Below, piece by piece: positions 35,047 to 44,204 of a stretch of 64,000 bases of DNA. The position numbers and the translations under genes were made by a program. Within the stretch, counting starts at the first letter, position 1. Every line of letters starts with the position of its first letter. The notes beneath the pieces are model-generated. The model made no database searches and was not told where the DNA came from. It saw nothing but the letters and a program-made list of their open reading frames with translations. Source of the DNA: Iodobacter fluviatilis. Its GTDB lineage: Bacteria > Pseudomonadota > Gammaproteobacteria > Burkholderiales > Chitinibacteraceae. The DNA lies in NCBI RefSeq assembly GCF_004194535.1, contig NZ_CP025781.1, positions 868,001 to 932,000 on the forward strand, in the 5' to 3' direction.

Positions 35047-36858
35047 ATGCTGCAACGTTTCTCCTACCTTTCAATTCTTGTCTTACTCAGCAGTTTGCTG
35101 TTATTGGATTACGGCTGGCTGAATTTTACTGCGGTGATTGATGATCGTGGTGGCGACTGGGTGTTGGCAAAAACGGCCAGCCAGCGGGCCGCTGCACCCG
35201 ATATTGTCATTATCGATATTGATCAGAAAAGCCTAGAAGTTATGAATGAAGTGGCGGGTAGCTGGCCTTGGCCACGGGCAATTCATGCCGAGCTACTCAC
35301 CGCAATTGCCGCCCACCAACCTAAAGCCATCGTGTTTGATGTGCTGTTTAATGAAGCAGACAGCTTTCGTGCGGACAGCGATCAGCTCTTTAGAGACACG
35401 GTTACGCAGCAGCACAATATTTATCTACCCAGTACGCTTTTGGTGGATGGCATTGGCACTAAGTTGATCGATTTACCTGCTATTTATGGCTTACAAAAAA
35501 CCAAACAAGCCAAGCTGGATGCCCGCGCCCCCCTGCTCTTGCCCTTAGTTTTACCACCTGAATCTTGGCGCGGCGGGCTAATTAATTTCAAAGAAGACCG
35601 CGACGGCATTGGCCGCCATTATTGGATGTATATCGAAACCGCAGGTTGGCGGATTCCATCCATGCCGCAGCGCCTAGCATCAGATTTAGCTTGGCCCAAG
35701 CCCAGTGGGGCCGATATCCGGCTAAATTGGTCAAAAATGCACCGGCATATCAGCTACAGCGATCTATATCTAGATTTCAACCGCGAAAAACCCCAGCGCC
35801 CCATTGATGAATTAAAAGACAAAATCATCATCATTGGCACAGCCGCTCCTGGCCTGCAAGATTTGCGCCCTACGCCTTTATCGGCCAATTTTCCTGGGGT
35901 AGAAATCCTTGCCACCGCGATTGATAATCTGCGTAACGGCGACTGGCTAAAAACGCCGGATCGAGGCAAATTTGCCCCGCTAGGCTTATTCCTGATGGCC
36001 ATGTTGTTTTTAGGCTTTCAGCACAAAGTAAATACCCTGTATTTGGGCGGCTATTTAACGCTTATTACGCTAGCGGGCTTAGCCCTATTTTGGTTTGGGC
36101 TAAGCCGAAACCAATATTGGTCTATCGCCGCAGCCACCACATGGGCTTGGATTTATTACTGGCTAGCGGCGCTATTTGCTTATCTGGCTGAAAAAGCCCA
36201 GCGCGAGCAAGCCATCAGCCTCTTTGGGCGATTTTTAGACCAACGCGTGGTGAAGCAATTGGTTTCACAAGGCGAAATTAATACCAGCCAGCAGGCAGAA
36301 TCGCGCCAACTCACCATTTTATTCTCTGATATTCGCGGCTTTACCACGCTATCTGAAACCCGCAGCCCTGAATACATTGTCAGCTTGCTCAACCGCTATT
36401 TCTCGCAGCAAGTCGAGATTATATTTCGCCACGGCGGCACCTTAGATAAGTTTATCGGTGATGCCATTATGGCGTTTTGGGGCGCGCCCATGAATGATAG
36501 CGAGCACGCCAAACACGCCGTTGCCGCCGCCATTGAAATGTCGGCTGCACTGGTCAAATTTAAAACCGAGCTAACCGATTTAGGCGCTGACTTTGATATC
36601 GGCATTGGCCTGCACACCGGCCCCGCCGTGGTCGGCTTTATTGGCTCGGATGCGCGCTTGGATTACACGATTATTGGTGACTCAGTCAACCTCGCGTCAC
36701 GAATCGAAGGCCTGACTAAGGGCATCTCCCGCGTCTTGGTATCTGACGCCACGAGGCTGGCCTGCAATGAACATTTTCAATTTGTACCGCACGGCAGCTT
36801 TCATGTGAAAGGCCGCGAGCAAGAAGTCGAGCTGTTTGAACCCCGTTTAAATTCGTAA
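35047..36858 (+). CDS. CHASE2-domain membrane adenylate cyclase (class III)
   Basis: The protein has 603 residues. A first helix (about 5-25) precedes an extracytoplasmic CHASE2 sensor (about 40-300: APDIVIIDIDQKSLE, SWPWPRAIHAELL, KIIIIGTAAPGLQDLRPTPL). Three helices follow (about 315-385), then a class III cyclase domain (about 405-600). LFSDIRGFTTLSE holds the metal Asp, DKFIGDAIMAFWGAP the adenine-selecting Lys and second metal Asp, and DYTIIGDSVNLASRIE the Thr/Asn. The Lys/Thr pair points to ATP rather than GTP, giving cAMP. It heads an operon with an SH3-like protein and an M48 peptidase (gaps of 10 and 2 bases), which may report on the cell envelope. Confidence 0.9.
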   Translation: MLQRFSYLSILVLLSSLLLLDYGWLNFTAVIDDRGGDWVLAKTASQRAAAPDIVIIDIDQKSLEVMNEVAGSWPWPRAIHAELLTAIAAHQPKAIVFDVLFNEADSFRADSDQLFRDTVTQQHNIYLPSTLLVDGIGTKLIDLPAIYGLQKTKQAKLDARAPLLLPLVLPPESWRGGLINFKEDRDGIGRHYWMYIETAGWRIPSMPQRLASDLAWPKPSGADIRLNWSKMHRHISYSDLYLDFNREKPQRPIDELKDKIIIIGTAAPGLQDLRPTPLSANFPGVEILATAIDNLRNGDWLKTPDRGKFAPLGLFLMAMLFLGFQHKVNTLYLGGYLTLITLAGLALFWFGLSRNQYWSIAAATTWAWIYYWLAALFAYLAEKAQREQAISLFGRFLDQRVVKQLVSQGEINTSQQAESRQLTILFSDIRGFTTLSETRSPEYIVSLLNRYFSQQVEIIFRHGGTLDKFIGDAIMAFWGAPMNDSEHAKHAVAAAIEMSAALVKFKTELTDLGADFDIGIGLHTGPAVVGFIGSDARLDYTIIGDSVNLASRIEGLTKGISRVLVSDATRLACNEHFQFVPHGSFHVKGREQEVELFEPRLNS

Positions 36859-36868
36859 GGAAAACATC

Positions 36869-37387
36869 ATGAAAAAACGACTATGGCTGCTACTTGCCCT
36901 AAGCAGCGGCGCTTGGGCTGAGCCCGCCAGCGTGATTCGCGATTCTGATTTACGCGACAAGCCTTTTCTGGACGCAACGGTGATTGGCCAGCTTAAAAAA
37001 GACAATGTGGTGGATATCCAAATGCGCCAAGGCGCATGGATGCAGGTCAAGAGCGATAGCAAACTCGTCGGCTGGATTAAATTGCTCAATGTTAGAACAG
37101 GCAAAGCAGGCGAGAGTAGCACCAGCTTAGCCTCATTAAACCCATTTAAAACGGGCTCTTCTGGCAGCACCGTCACCACCGGCGTAAAAGGGCTATCCGC
37201 CGAGCAGCTGCAAAATGCCCAGCCCAATCCTGAAGAACTTAGCAAGCTAAAAAACTACACGGCAAGTGACTCAGATGCGCAAAAAAGCGCCGCTAAAGAA
37301 AAGCTGATCGCACAAGAAGTGGCGTATATCGCCATGGAAAAAGCCTCTAGCAGCGATGACAGCAACACAAAAAACAGGAGAAACTAA
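36869..37387 (+). CDS. Secreted SH3b-domain protein
   Basis: This 172-residue protein has a signal peptide (MKKRLWLLLALSSGAWA, cleaved before EPAS). Residues 20-75 are a bacterial SH3 domain (RDSDLRDKPFLDATVIGQLKKDNVVDIQMRQGAWMQV...VGWIKLLNV), often binding peptidoglycan or peptides. The tail is Ser/Ala/Lys-rich and probably disordered. It is placed 10 bases after the cyclase and 2 bases before the M48 peptidase, so all three are likely expressed together. It may tether or regulate the peptidase, but that is inference. Confidence 0.82.
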   Translation: MKKRLWLLLALSSGAWAEPASVIRDSDLRDKPFLDATVIGQLKKDNVVDIQMRQGAWMQVKSDSKLVGWIKLLNVRTGKAGESSTSLASLNPFKTGSSGSTVTTGVKGLSAEQLQNAQPNPEELSKLKNYTASDSDAQKSAAKEKLIAQEVAYIAMEKASSSDDSNTKNRRN

Positions 37388-37389
37388 TC

Positions 37390-38250
37390 ATGCGTATCCG
37401 TCTAATGATGTTGGCCTGCTTATTCCCTGCTGCAGCCTTTGCCTTTGATTTTGGCAAACTGGATATCAGTAATTTAATCGACGGGGTAAAAAACACCGCC
37501 GACGCCTTTCATAAAGCCACCCCTGCTGAAGAGCAAGAAATTGGCTCTTCAGCCGCTTCGCTCTTACTCGGTGCAGCCCCACTCGTTGCCTCGCCAGCCT
37601 TGCAACAATATGTAAACCAAGTTGGCATGTGGATAGTTAAGCAATCAGAGCAGCCCACAATGATGTTCCACTTTGGCGTAATAGATAGCCCAAACATCAA
37701 CGCTTTTACCACACCCGGCGGCTATATCCTGCTGACCAAAGGCCTGTTTGATACCTTTCGCAATGAAGCAGAACTAGCAGGCGTATTAGCCCACGAAATC
37801 ACCCACACACTGAAACGCCATCACATGCAGGCGATTGAATCTGGCAAATGGCAAAAAGTAGGCGGAAATGTTGCCAAAGCGGGTGCTGATAACGTTAAAA
37901 ACAGTGCCGCTTCTCAGCTGGTATCGCTCAGTAGCCGAGGCGCTTTAGAGCTATTCGTTCGCGGCTTAGACAAAGGTGATGAATTTGAAGCCGACATCGG
38001 CGGCATGGTTTTAGCTGCCAGAGCAGGCTACAACCCCTACGGCTTAGTCTCGGTATTGCAAACACTAGGCAGCATCAACCCTGCGGAGGGCACAGTGGCG
38101 CTGATGTTCAGCACCCATCCCAGCCCAAGCGACAGGCTCAACACCATTGAAAACGTCATTGGCGACAAATTAGAAAATTACGCCGGCGGAGCAGAAAGCA
38201 CCAAACGCTTTCAAACCATTAAAGCATCGTTAGGTACGGCAAAAAAATAG
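37390..38250 (+). CDS. Periplasmic M48-family metalloprotease
   Basis: This 286-residue protein has a signal peptide (MRIRLMMLACLFPAAAFA). The zinc site is HEITH in GVLAHEITHTLKRHHMQAIE, with the third ligand Glu in DEFEADIGGMVLAARAGY. The FGVIDSPNINAFTTPGGYILLTKGLF block is the usual prelude in BepA/YggG-type peptidases. STHPSPSDRLNTIE is the conserved end. Unlike BepA there is no TPR domain. The family acts in periplasmic quality control of outer-membrane proteins or lipoproteins. Context with a CHASE2 cyclase suggests an envelope-stress link. Confidence 0.9.
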   Translation: MRIRLMMLACLFPAAAFAFDFGKLDISNLIDGVKNTADAFHKATPAEEQEIGSSAASLLLGAAPLVASPALQQYVNQVGMWIVKQSEQPTMMFHFGVIDSPNINAFTTPGGYILLTKGLFDTFRNEAELAGVLAHEITHTLKRHHMQAIESGKWQKVGGNVAKAGADNVKNSAASQLVSLSSRGALELFVRGLDKGDEFEADIGGMVLAARAGYNPYGLVSVLQTLGSINPAEGTVALMFSTHPSPSDRLNTIENVIGDKLENYAGGAESTKRFQTIKASLGTAKK

Positions 38251-38718
38251 GCCCCACCATGTAGGTCGGGTGAAACCCCATACGCGCTAAGCACATAGCT
38301 TTTTGTATTAGCAAACAGCGAAAAAGCATAATAGCCACGCTATTTGCATAGGGCCTTTTAAAGTCCCCTTGAAACACGCCGGAGCGAGGAACAAGCGGGG
38401 CGGGGGATCGCTTGGGAGCGAGGAACGAGCCAATCCCGCCCGCCGCCGCCTCGATTGTCCACAGCGCAGGAGCCTTCGTGTTTTTGAAGTTGTGGCTTGG
38501 CTTCGTTTCTTGGCCACACAAGAAAGGAAGGTCCAGCGGGACGCCCGCACCTAAATCAACGTGCCGAAGGCACTAATAAAAAGTCTTTTGACTTTAGTTA
38601 GCGCACATGCGGACTTCTCCGATCCCAACACAATAAGTAAAATCCACAAGTAAGTAAAAACACGTGCTGCACTACGCCTCGCCGTATAATCTGCCTACCA
38701 TTCTTTGGGAAAGACACC
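38251..38718. repeat. Gap with GC-rich repetitive segment
   Basis: No gene is supported. The segment 38371-38480 is much richer in G and C than its surroundings and carries a direct repeat GGAGCGAGGAAC at 38381-38392 and 38415-38426 (34 bases apart). The look is that of a REP-type intergenic repeat. A small hairpin AAAGTC-TTTT-GACTTT lies near 38580. Confidence 0.45.
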
Positions 38719-40014
38719 ATGCAGCCTTACGTAACCCGCCGTGCAACCTTGTCCACACGCTTACCTGCTGGTGTGGTTATTGTGCCGAATACGACAGAAA
38801 TCATTCGCAATGCCGATACAACTTATCCATTTCGCTATGATTCGAGCTTTTACTACCTCACGGGTTTTAACGAGCCCGATGCTATTTTTGTGCAAATAAA
38901 TCAAGCAGGCAGCATGCAAAATATTCTGTTCTGCCGCCCTAAAGATTTAGAACGCGAGATCTGGGATGGCCATCGTCATGGGCCAGAAGAGGCCAGCAAG
39001 CTGTTTGGCTTTGATGCCGCTTATTCAATTGAAGAGCTCGATAATAAAATGATCGAGCTTTTACAAAATCAGCCCCGCATTCACACCCCTTTTGGCCACA
39101 ATGCCGCCTGGGATAGCCGAGTCAGCAGCTGGGTAAACGGAGTGCGTGCCAAGGTGCGTAGTGGCGTTACCGCCCCCAATGAAATCCATGATGTGCGCGG
39201 CACGATTGCCGAAATGCGCTTATTTAAAGATGAATTTGAACTAGTGCATCTGCGTAAAGCGGGGCTGATTAACTCGGTAGCTCACACCCGCGCCATGCGC
39301 TTTGCCCGCCCTGGCCAAATGGAATACGAAGTAGAAGCCGAAATTCTGCACGATTATTATCGTCAAGGTAGCCGCTTCCCTGCTTACTCCAGCATTGTGG
39401 CCGCAGGCGCAAATGCCACCTGCCTGCATTACGGCGAAAACAACAAACGACTTCAGGATGGCGATTTAATCTTGATTGATGCCGGTTGCGAGATCGAAGG
39501 ATACGCATCTGATATCACCCGTACTTTTCCGGTGAATGGCAAATATAGCGGCCCGCAAAAAGACGTTTACGAAATCACCCTAGCCGCACAATACGCCGCG
39601 CTAGACGCTTGCCGCGTTGGCCAAAGCTGGAACGCCCCACACGAAGCAGCAGTTCGGGTGCTCACGCAGGGTATGCTCGATTTGGGCCTGCTCCAAGGTT
39701 CTTTGGATGAAGCCATTGAATCGCTCAGCTATAAGCAGTTTTATATGCACAACACAGGTCATTGGATGGGGCTAGATGTGCACGACGCAGGCGCTTACAA
39801 AATCCAAGGTGAATGGCGCAAGCTAGAAGCGGGCATGGTTATGACGGTAGAGCCAGGCTTTTATATCCGCCCAGCCCCCAATGTACCCAAGCACTTTGAA
39901 AACATCGGAGTGCGTATCGAAGATGATGTACTCATTACCCCAAATGGCATGGAAAACCTCACCGCCTCTTGCCCTAAAACCGTAGCAGAAATTGAAGCGG
40001 TAATGGCGAGGTAG
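38719..40014 (+). CDS. pepP: Xaa-Pro aminopeptidase P
   Basis: This 431-residue cytoplasmic enzyme removes N-terminal residues before proline. The N-terminal domain (RYDSSFYYLTGFNEPDA, HRHGPEEASKLFGFD) is typical of AMP-N. In the pita-bread C-terminal domain the two-manganese ligands are seen as Asp in LILIDAGCEI, Asp in YASDITRTFPVNG, His in NTGHWMGLDVHDAG, Glu in VMTVEPGFYI and Glu in IGVRIEDDVLI. It lies upstream of a UbiH-type monooxygenase gene on the same strand, the pepP-ubiH order also seen in E. coli. Confidence 0.95.
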   Translation: MQPYVTRRATLSTRLPAGVVIVPNTTEIIRNADTTYPFRYDSSFYYLTGFNEPDAIFVQINQAGSMQNILFCRPKDLEREIWDGHRHGPEEASKLFGFDAAYSIEELDNKMIELLQNQPRIHTPFGHNAAWDSRVSSWVNGVRAKVRSGVTAPNEIHDVRGTIAEMRLFKDEFELVHLRKAGLINSVAHTRAMRFARPGQMEYEVEAEILHDYYRQGSRFPAYSSIVAAGANATCLHYGENNKRLQDGDLILIDAGCEIEGYASDITRTFPVNGKYSGPQKDVYEITLAAQYAALDACRVGQSWNAPHEAAVRVLTQGMLDLGLLQGSLDEAIESLSYKQFYMHNTGHWMGLDVHDAGAYKIQGEWRKLEAGMVMTVEPGFYIRPAPNVPKHFENIGVRIEDDVLITPNGMENLTASCPKTVAEIEAVMAR

Positions 40015-40202
40015 TTAGCTGATTTATAAAGTGGGTGTACCCACACATTGCAGCTATGCATTCGCGTGGGCAAAAAAACGTTTTGCCCATGCTAAATCCA
40101 CGCACTTTATTAAAGCCACAGAATATTCCCACCCTTATTCATGGGCAAAAAGCTTACATCGCCCTACAATAGCCACCGTGATTCAAGCTTTAGGTTTTAA
40201 CC

Positions 40203-41372
40203 ATGCTTTTAGAAAAACTTCCCCTTCATGTAGACGTGCTGATTGTTGGTGGCGGCCCTGTGGGCACGCTGGTCTTGCAAAGGCTGGCGCAAGCGGGCAT
40301 TGATGCCTTGCTCGTTGATGCAAAACCTAAAATCGACGCTGATCCACGCGCCCTAGCACTCTCTTGGGCCAGCTTTGAGGCGCTTAATCGGGTGGATTTA
40401 TGGGGGGAAGATTTAAACGCTACGGCCATTAAACACGTACATATTTCGCAACAAGGCAGCATAGGCCGCACCGAGCTAAAGGCCGAAGAGCTGGGCCTGC
40501 CTGCACTAGGCTTTGTAGTGGCTTACGATAAACTCGCCAGCCACGCTTTTAATACGCTCAGCAAAAGCCCAGCTAAGGCCGCATTAGGCTTTCGTGTAAA
40601 CAGTATCAAACGCCTTGCCCGCTTCGCCCAAATCAACGTAAGTGGCCCTCATGGCGAAGAACAGCTCAGCGCTCGTTTAGTGATTCTTGCCGATGGAGGC
40701 CAGCTGATTAGCCAGCTTGATGACATCAAGCAAACGATTAAGTCTTATCAACAGCACGCTATTCTGGCGAGATTAACCCCGCTAGAACCGCATTGCGGCA
40801 TGGCTTATGAGCGCTTTGCGGACGATGCCACGCTGGCGCTACTACCCAATGGACCAGACTTTATGTTGGTTTGGCCGCAATCGCCAGAGCTTGCAGCCGA
40901 GCGCCTAGCCATGAGTGAGAGTGATTTTATCACCGCCGTCATGCAGCGTTTTTCTGGGCGTCTAGCAGGGTTTTCTAGCGTAGGCTCAAGAGCCAGCTGG
41001 CCTCTAGCGCTTAAAACCTTAGATTCTGTAGTTGGGCAAAGAGTAGTGCTAATCGGCAATGCAGCGCAAACGCTACATCCTGTAGCTGGCCAAGGGCTAA
41101 ATCTGGGGCTGCGCGACGCCAGCACTTTGGCCGAACTATTAATCTGCTCCCGCCAAGATGAATTAGGCGAGCCCAAACAACTGGCCCGCTATGCACGTTT
41201 ACGCAAAAAAGATGCCAGTTTAGTCACCCACTTTACCGATGGCTTAATCACCATTTTTGACCAGCCAGGGCCACTACTTAAACATGGCCGAAGCTTAGGG
41301 CTGATTGCGATGGATCAGATGGATAGCCTGCGTAAAGGCTTTACCAAGCGGATGGTGTTTGGTGCCAGATAA
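40203..41372 (+). CDS. ubiH: UbiH/VisC-family FAD monooxygenase of ubiquinone synthesis
   Basis: This 389-residue protein has the FAD motif VDVLIVGGGPVGTLVLQRL, the Arg of DPRALALSWASFEAL, and the second FAD motif VVLIGNAAQTLHPVAGQGLNLGLRDA, in which the usual Gly-Asp is changed to Gly-Asn. The last element is diagnostic of UbiH/UbiI/UbiF hydroxylases, which add ring hydroxyls to the ubiquinone precursor. The position behind pepP favours UbiH, but UbiI or UbiF function cannot be excluded. The start is set by ATG 40203, giving a short leader before the first strand. Confidence 0.88.
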   Translation: MLLEKLPLHVDVLIVGGGPVGTLVLQRLAQAGIDALLVDAKPKIDADPRALALSWASFEALNRVDLWGEDLNATAIKHVHISQQGSIGRTELKAEELGLPALGFVVAYDKLASHAFNTLSKSPAKAALGFRVNSIKRLARFAQINVSGPHGEEQLSARLVILADGGQLISQLDDIKQTIKSYQQHAILARLTPLEPHCGMAYERFADDATLALLPNGPDFMLVWPQSPELAAERLAMSESDFITAVMQRFSGRLAGFSSVGSRASWPLALKTLDSVVGQRVVLIGNAAQTLHPVAGQGLNLGLRDASTLAELLICSRQDELGEPKQLARYARLRKKDASLVTHFTDGLITIFDQPGPLLKHGRSLGLIAMDQMDSLRKGFTKRMVFGAR

Positions 41373-41825
41373 AAATCCTGCATAAACTCTAAAACCAGCA
41401 GCGTGCCAGATTAAGAGCTGACATGCTGCAACTACCCGAGAAAAAACTGTGGCTTTTCGCTTTTAGAGCCCATCCTTGTTGCAAGCATGCTAAAAAAGCA
41501 TGGCAGATCATAAATCTTCATACATAATTCAATGTACGTATTAATTTATGCAAAAAAATACTATAATTATCTATGGGTAAATATTGTATAATTTGCAATA
41601 ATGATTCAGTTACCCCTGTGCTTTATTTTCATAAACAAACAACATAAATTTAATATTCGTTGTTAAAAAACAGAAAGATCAACAACAATTTAAAAATAAA
41701 AAAATTAGAATAAAGTGCAATTATTAATTAATAAACTACTTGCAAATAAGACTATCACCATACAAAATAAGATATAATTTATAATTAGCATATTTAAAAA
41801 TTAGCTATTTTAATGGAATCTAAAA
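41373..41825. other. AT-rich gap upstream of the STAS-domain gene
   Basis: No gene is visible. The right 300 bases are very rich in A and T with runs such as AAAAATAAAAAAATTAGAA. They may be a curved promoter region or a target for a nucleoid protein. A hairpin GCATGC-TAAAAAA-GCATG lies near 41486. Confidence 0.4.
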
Positions 41826-42935
41826 GTGGCTTTTTCATTTATCCGCAAAATCATTGCGCCAAATACCTCAAGCAATACCACTTTAGAAAACGAGAGTGAT
41901 ACCCCACCCATCGTTGCAGAGGAGTCTAGTTTTGACTTAAACCAGCTCAGTATTGAAGTGATTGATAACGATTCACTCCTTACCCCCATCCAAGAAGAAG
42001 TGGCCATGCTGCACGCCAGCGGCCAAAGCGTAGCTGCTGCAGAAATTCTGCACTCAGAACTAAAAAAAATAGCAGGATTACACCAAACTGAAGCATGGCT
42101 CATGCTTTTTGAGCTTTTACAGCAGAATAATGATAAACAACAGTTCGATAAAGTAGCCCTATTATTTGTTTTAGAGTTTGAAAAAACACCCCCAACTTGG
42201 CACCAACATTCAGCAAAAGCCAGTAGCGAAGCACAAAACTATTATCAGTTTCCTGCCATCCTCAACCATAATAATATCGATAAAGTACTCATCACATTCC
42301 ACGCCGCCCTACAAACTTGTAGCAGCTTGCGTATTGATATGGCAAAAATCAAAGAAATAGACACTATTGCGGCGGCAGAACTATTAGCAGTTTGGCAGCG
42401 TAGCGTTAAAAAAGGTATACGCTTACAGCTATTAGGCAATCACGAAATAGAAACCCTGCTGCGCAGCCGAATTCAAACATCAAGAGCTATTCCTGCTGAA
42501 GCGCCACTTTGGTTGCTCTTGATTGAGTTACAGCAAATTCAAGGTTTACAGGATGAATTTGAAAATTTAGCCGTTGATTACGCGATCACTTTTGAAGTCT
42601 CGCCACCTTCTTGGATCGAGCCTAATAAGCATGCTGCGCCTATCTCAGCGGCCCCAATTGAGCCCGTCAAAAAGCAAGATCGTTTATATATTGAAAGCGA
42701 TATTCTAAATACTAAGCCTGAACAGATTGCGGCCATTCGCGATTACATCCAGCAAAGCGAGTTCCCAGTGCTTGATTTTAGTAATGTACGCCGAGTAGAT
42801 TTTGATTCCGCAGGGCAATTGCTGGGTCTTTGTATGGATAAGCCACAGCAAATCACCCTTTGCAATGCCAATGCCTTAGTCGTTGCCTTGTTTCGGATTA
42901 TGGGCATTACTGAGCTCGTGACGCTATCTAGCTAA
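41826..42935 (+). CDS. Uncharacterised protein with repeated helical units and C-terminal STAS-like domain
   Basis: The protein has 369 residues and starts at GTG. Two helical repeat units carry nearly the same end: FDKVALLFVLEFEKTPPTWH near residue 120 and FENLAVDYAITFEVSPPSW near 250. The region between them (KVLITFHAALQTCSSLRIDMAKIKEIDTIAAAELLAVWQ) and the C-terminus (LDFSNVRRVDFDSAGQLLGLC) both have the STAS-domain pattern of strand then DxxxAxxLL. It may therefore be two TPR-STAS modules in tandem. There are no membrane segments. It lies just before hslV; no function is known. STAS proteins bind nucleotides or act as anti-anti-sigma partners, which is only a guide. Confidence 0.7.
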   Translation: MAFSFIRKIIAPNTSSNTTLENESDTPPIVAEESSFDLNQLSIEVIDNDSLLTPIQEEVAMLHASGQSVAAAEILHSELKKIAGLHQTEAWLMLFELLQQNNDKQQFDKVALLFVLEFEKTPPTWHQHSAKASSEAQNYYQFPAILNHNNIDKVLITFHAALQTCSSLRIDMAKIKEIDTIAAAELLAVWQRSVKKGIRLQLLGNHEIETLLRSRIQTSRAIPAEAPLWLLLIELQQIQGLQDEFENLAVDYAITFEVSPPSWIEPNKHAAPISAAPIEPVKKQDRLYIESDILNTKPEQIAAIRDYIQQSEFPVLDFSNVRRVDFDSAGQLLGLCMDKPQQITLCNANALVVALFRIMGITELVTLSS

Positions 42936-43050
42936 TAAAGCCCCCCAAGCTCCCCCGTGAAAAGGTATTTCTTGGCTACAAGCGCAATCATGCTTGTATT
43001 TTGCAGCCCAAGCCGCCATCTGTTCTACATGCTTATTAAGGATGCTTAAG

Positions 43051-43584
43051 ATGGAACAATTTGATGGCACCACGATTGTCTCTGTACGCCGTGGGGATTT
43101 AGTTGCAGTAGGCGGCGATGGTCAGGTCACTCTGGGGAATGTAGTTATCAAAGGCACAGCACGCAAAGTGCGTAAGCTTTACAACGATAAAGTGATCGTT
43201 GGCTTTGCAGGGGGCACGGCAGATGCTTTCACCTTGTTTGAGCGCTTTGAAACAAAACTAGAAAAGCACCAAGGCCACCTAACCCGCGCCGCCGTAGAGC
43301 TAGCCAAAGATTGGCGCACCGATCGCATGCTACGCCGTTTAGAAGCCATGCTGATCGTGGCCGATAAAACCGCCACGCTAATTATCACCGGCAATGGCGA
43401 TGTGCTAGAGCCCGAGCACGGCATTGCGGCGATTGGCTCTGGCGGTGCATTTGCGCAATCTGCTGCCAGAGCGCTCCTAGAAAACACCGATTTAGCTCCC
43501 GATGTCATCGTTAAAAAAGCGCTAGAAATCACCGGCGATATTTGTATATATACCAATCAAAACCATACAATTGAAACAATGTAA
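43051..43584 (+). CDS. hslV: HslV (ClpQ) peptidase subunit of the HslUV protease
   Basis: This 177-residue protein starts [15 protein letters not shown], where the N-terminal Thr nucleophile (TTIVSVRR) is exposed after removing a short pro-sequence, as in other betaproteobacteria. The start ATG has AAGGA upstream; the longer frame from 42994 lacks it. [33 protein letters not shown] and [18 protein letters not shown] are family blocks. HslV forms two stacked hexamers driven by the HslU ATPase. The usual downstream hslU is absent here: a terminator and two MITEs follow instead. Confidence 0.94.
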   Translation: MEQFDGTTIVSVRRGDLVAVGGDGQVTLGNVVIKGTARKVRKLYNDKVIVGFAGGTADAFTLFERFETKLEKHQGHLTRAAVELAKDWRTDRMLRRLEAMLIVADKTATLIITGNGDVLEPEHGIAAIGSGGAFAQSAARALLENTDLAPDVIVKKALEITGDICIYTNQNHTIETM

Positions 43585-43625
43585 GCTAAAGGTTCAATTG
43601 GCGTAGCTGGTACTCAGTGAAACGC

Positions 43626-43658
43626 AGCCCAACAATTCTATTCAGAATGTTGGGCTTC
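43626..43658 (+). terminator. Terminator after hslV
   Basis: AGCCCAACA pairs with TGTTGGGCT around a longer loop; the following bases are only TTC, so termination may be weak. It lies 42 bases after hslV. Confidence 0.6.
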
Positions 43659-43732
43659 ACATGCTCAGCACCAACCTACTTGTTACATCAGTATTAAATA
43701 CACATCATGTATTAAGCATGCTCACTTTCATC

Positions 43733-43926
43733 TAGGGCCTGTTGACGTTTCATTCACGGCTGCGTTTGGCCCAGTTTTGGAGCTGAACCCAAAGGGCAGA
43801 GCCGGAAAATGGCCATTCGCTGCATTATGCTCCTCGACAATAACCCGTTATTGCCTTCGTCACACGCCTTGTGCTTGGCCGTTTTCCGGCTCAGCGCAAT
43901 GGCGAATGAAACGTCAACAGAGCCTA
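43733..43926. mobile_element. MITE family A, copy A3 (194 bp)
   Basis: The ends TAGGGCCTGTTGACGTTTC and GAAACGTCAACAGAGCCTA are inverted repeats. The middle holds the palindrome CAATAACCCGTTATTG. It is joined to copy B3 with no spacer, sharing CTAG. Confidence 0.88.
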
Positions 43927-44091
43927 GCAGCCTGTCGGGCTTAGACGGTCGAAGCGAAAAATCGCATGACCGAGACCAGATTTTGCCGGATTTGCAGCGC
44001 CAATAACGAGTTATTGGTCAAAAATCTGGTGAAATATAGGCCAATCAGGTGGTTTTGCAGCTGACTAATGCTAAGTCCGACAGGCTGCTAG
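43924..44091. mobile_element. MITE family B, copy B3
   Basis: 168 bases with ends CTAGCAGCCTGTCGGGCTTA and TAAGTCCGACAGGCTGCTAG, and inner palindrome CCAATAACGAGTTATTGG. Same orientation as B2. Non-coding. Confidence 0.88.
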
Positions 44092-44204
44092 CCAATTCTC
44101 CCCTTTAAAAAATCTAAGGGCAATCATTCCACCGTAAATCATGTTGTCCAACAAAATGCCCATAGCCAGCTATAAAGAGATGTAAATTTAGGCGGCGATC
44201 CATC

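Noticed and set aside
38369-38554. Small ORF in the GC-rich repeat after the M48 peptidase
   Set aside because: It lies in a REP-like region with no ribosome site and is open on both strands, as expected for GC-rich repeats.
43809-44006. Small ORF across MITEs A3 and B3
   Set aside because: Similar ORFs occur in other MITE copies because the element is repeated; they lack ribosome sites and change at each copy.
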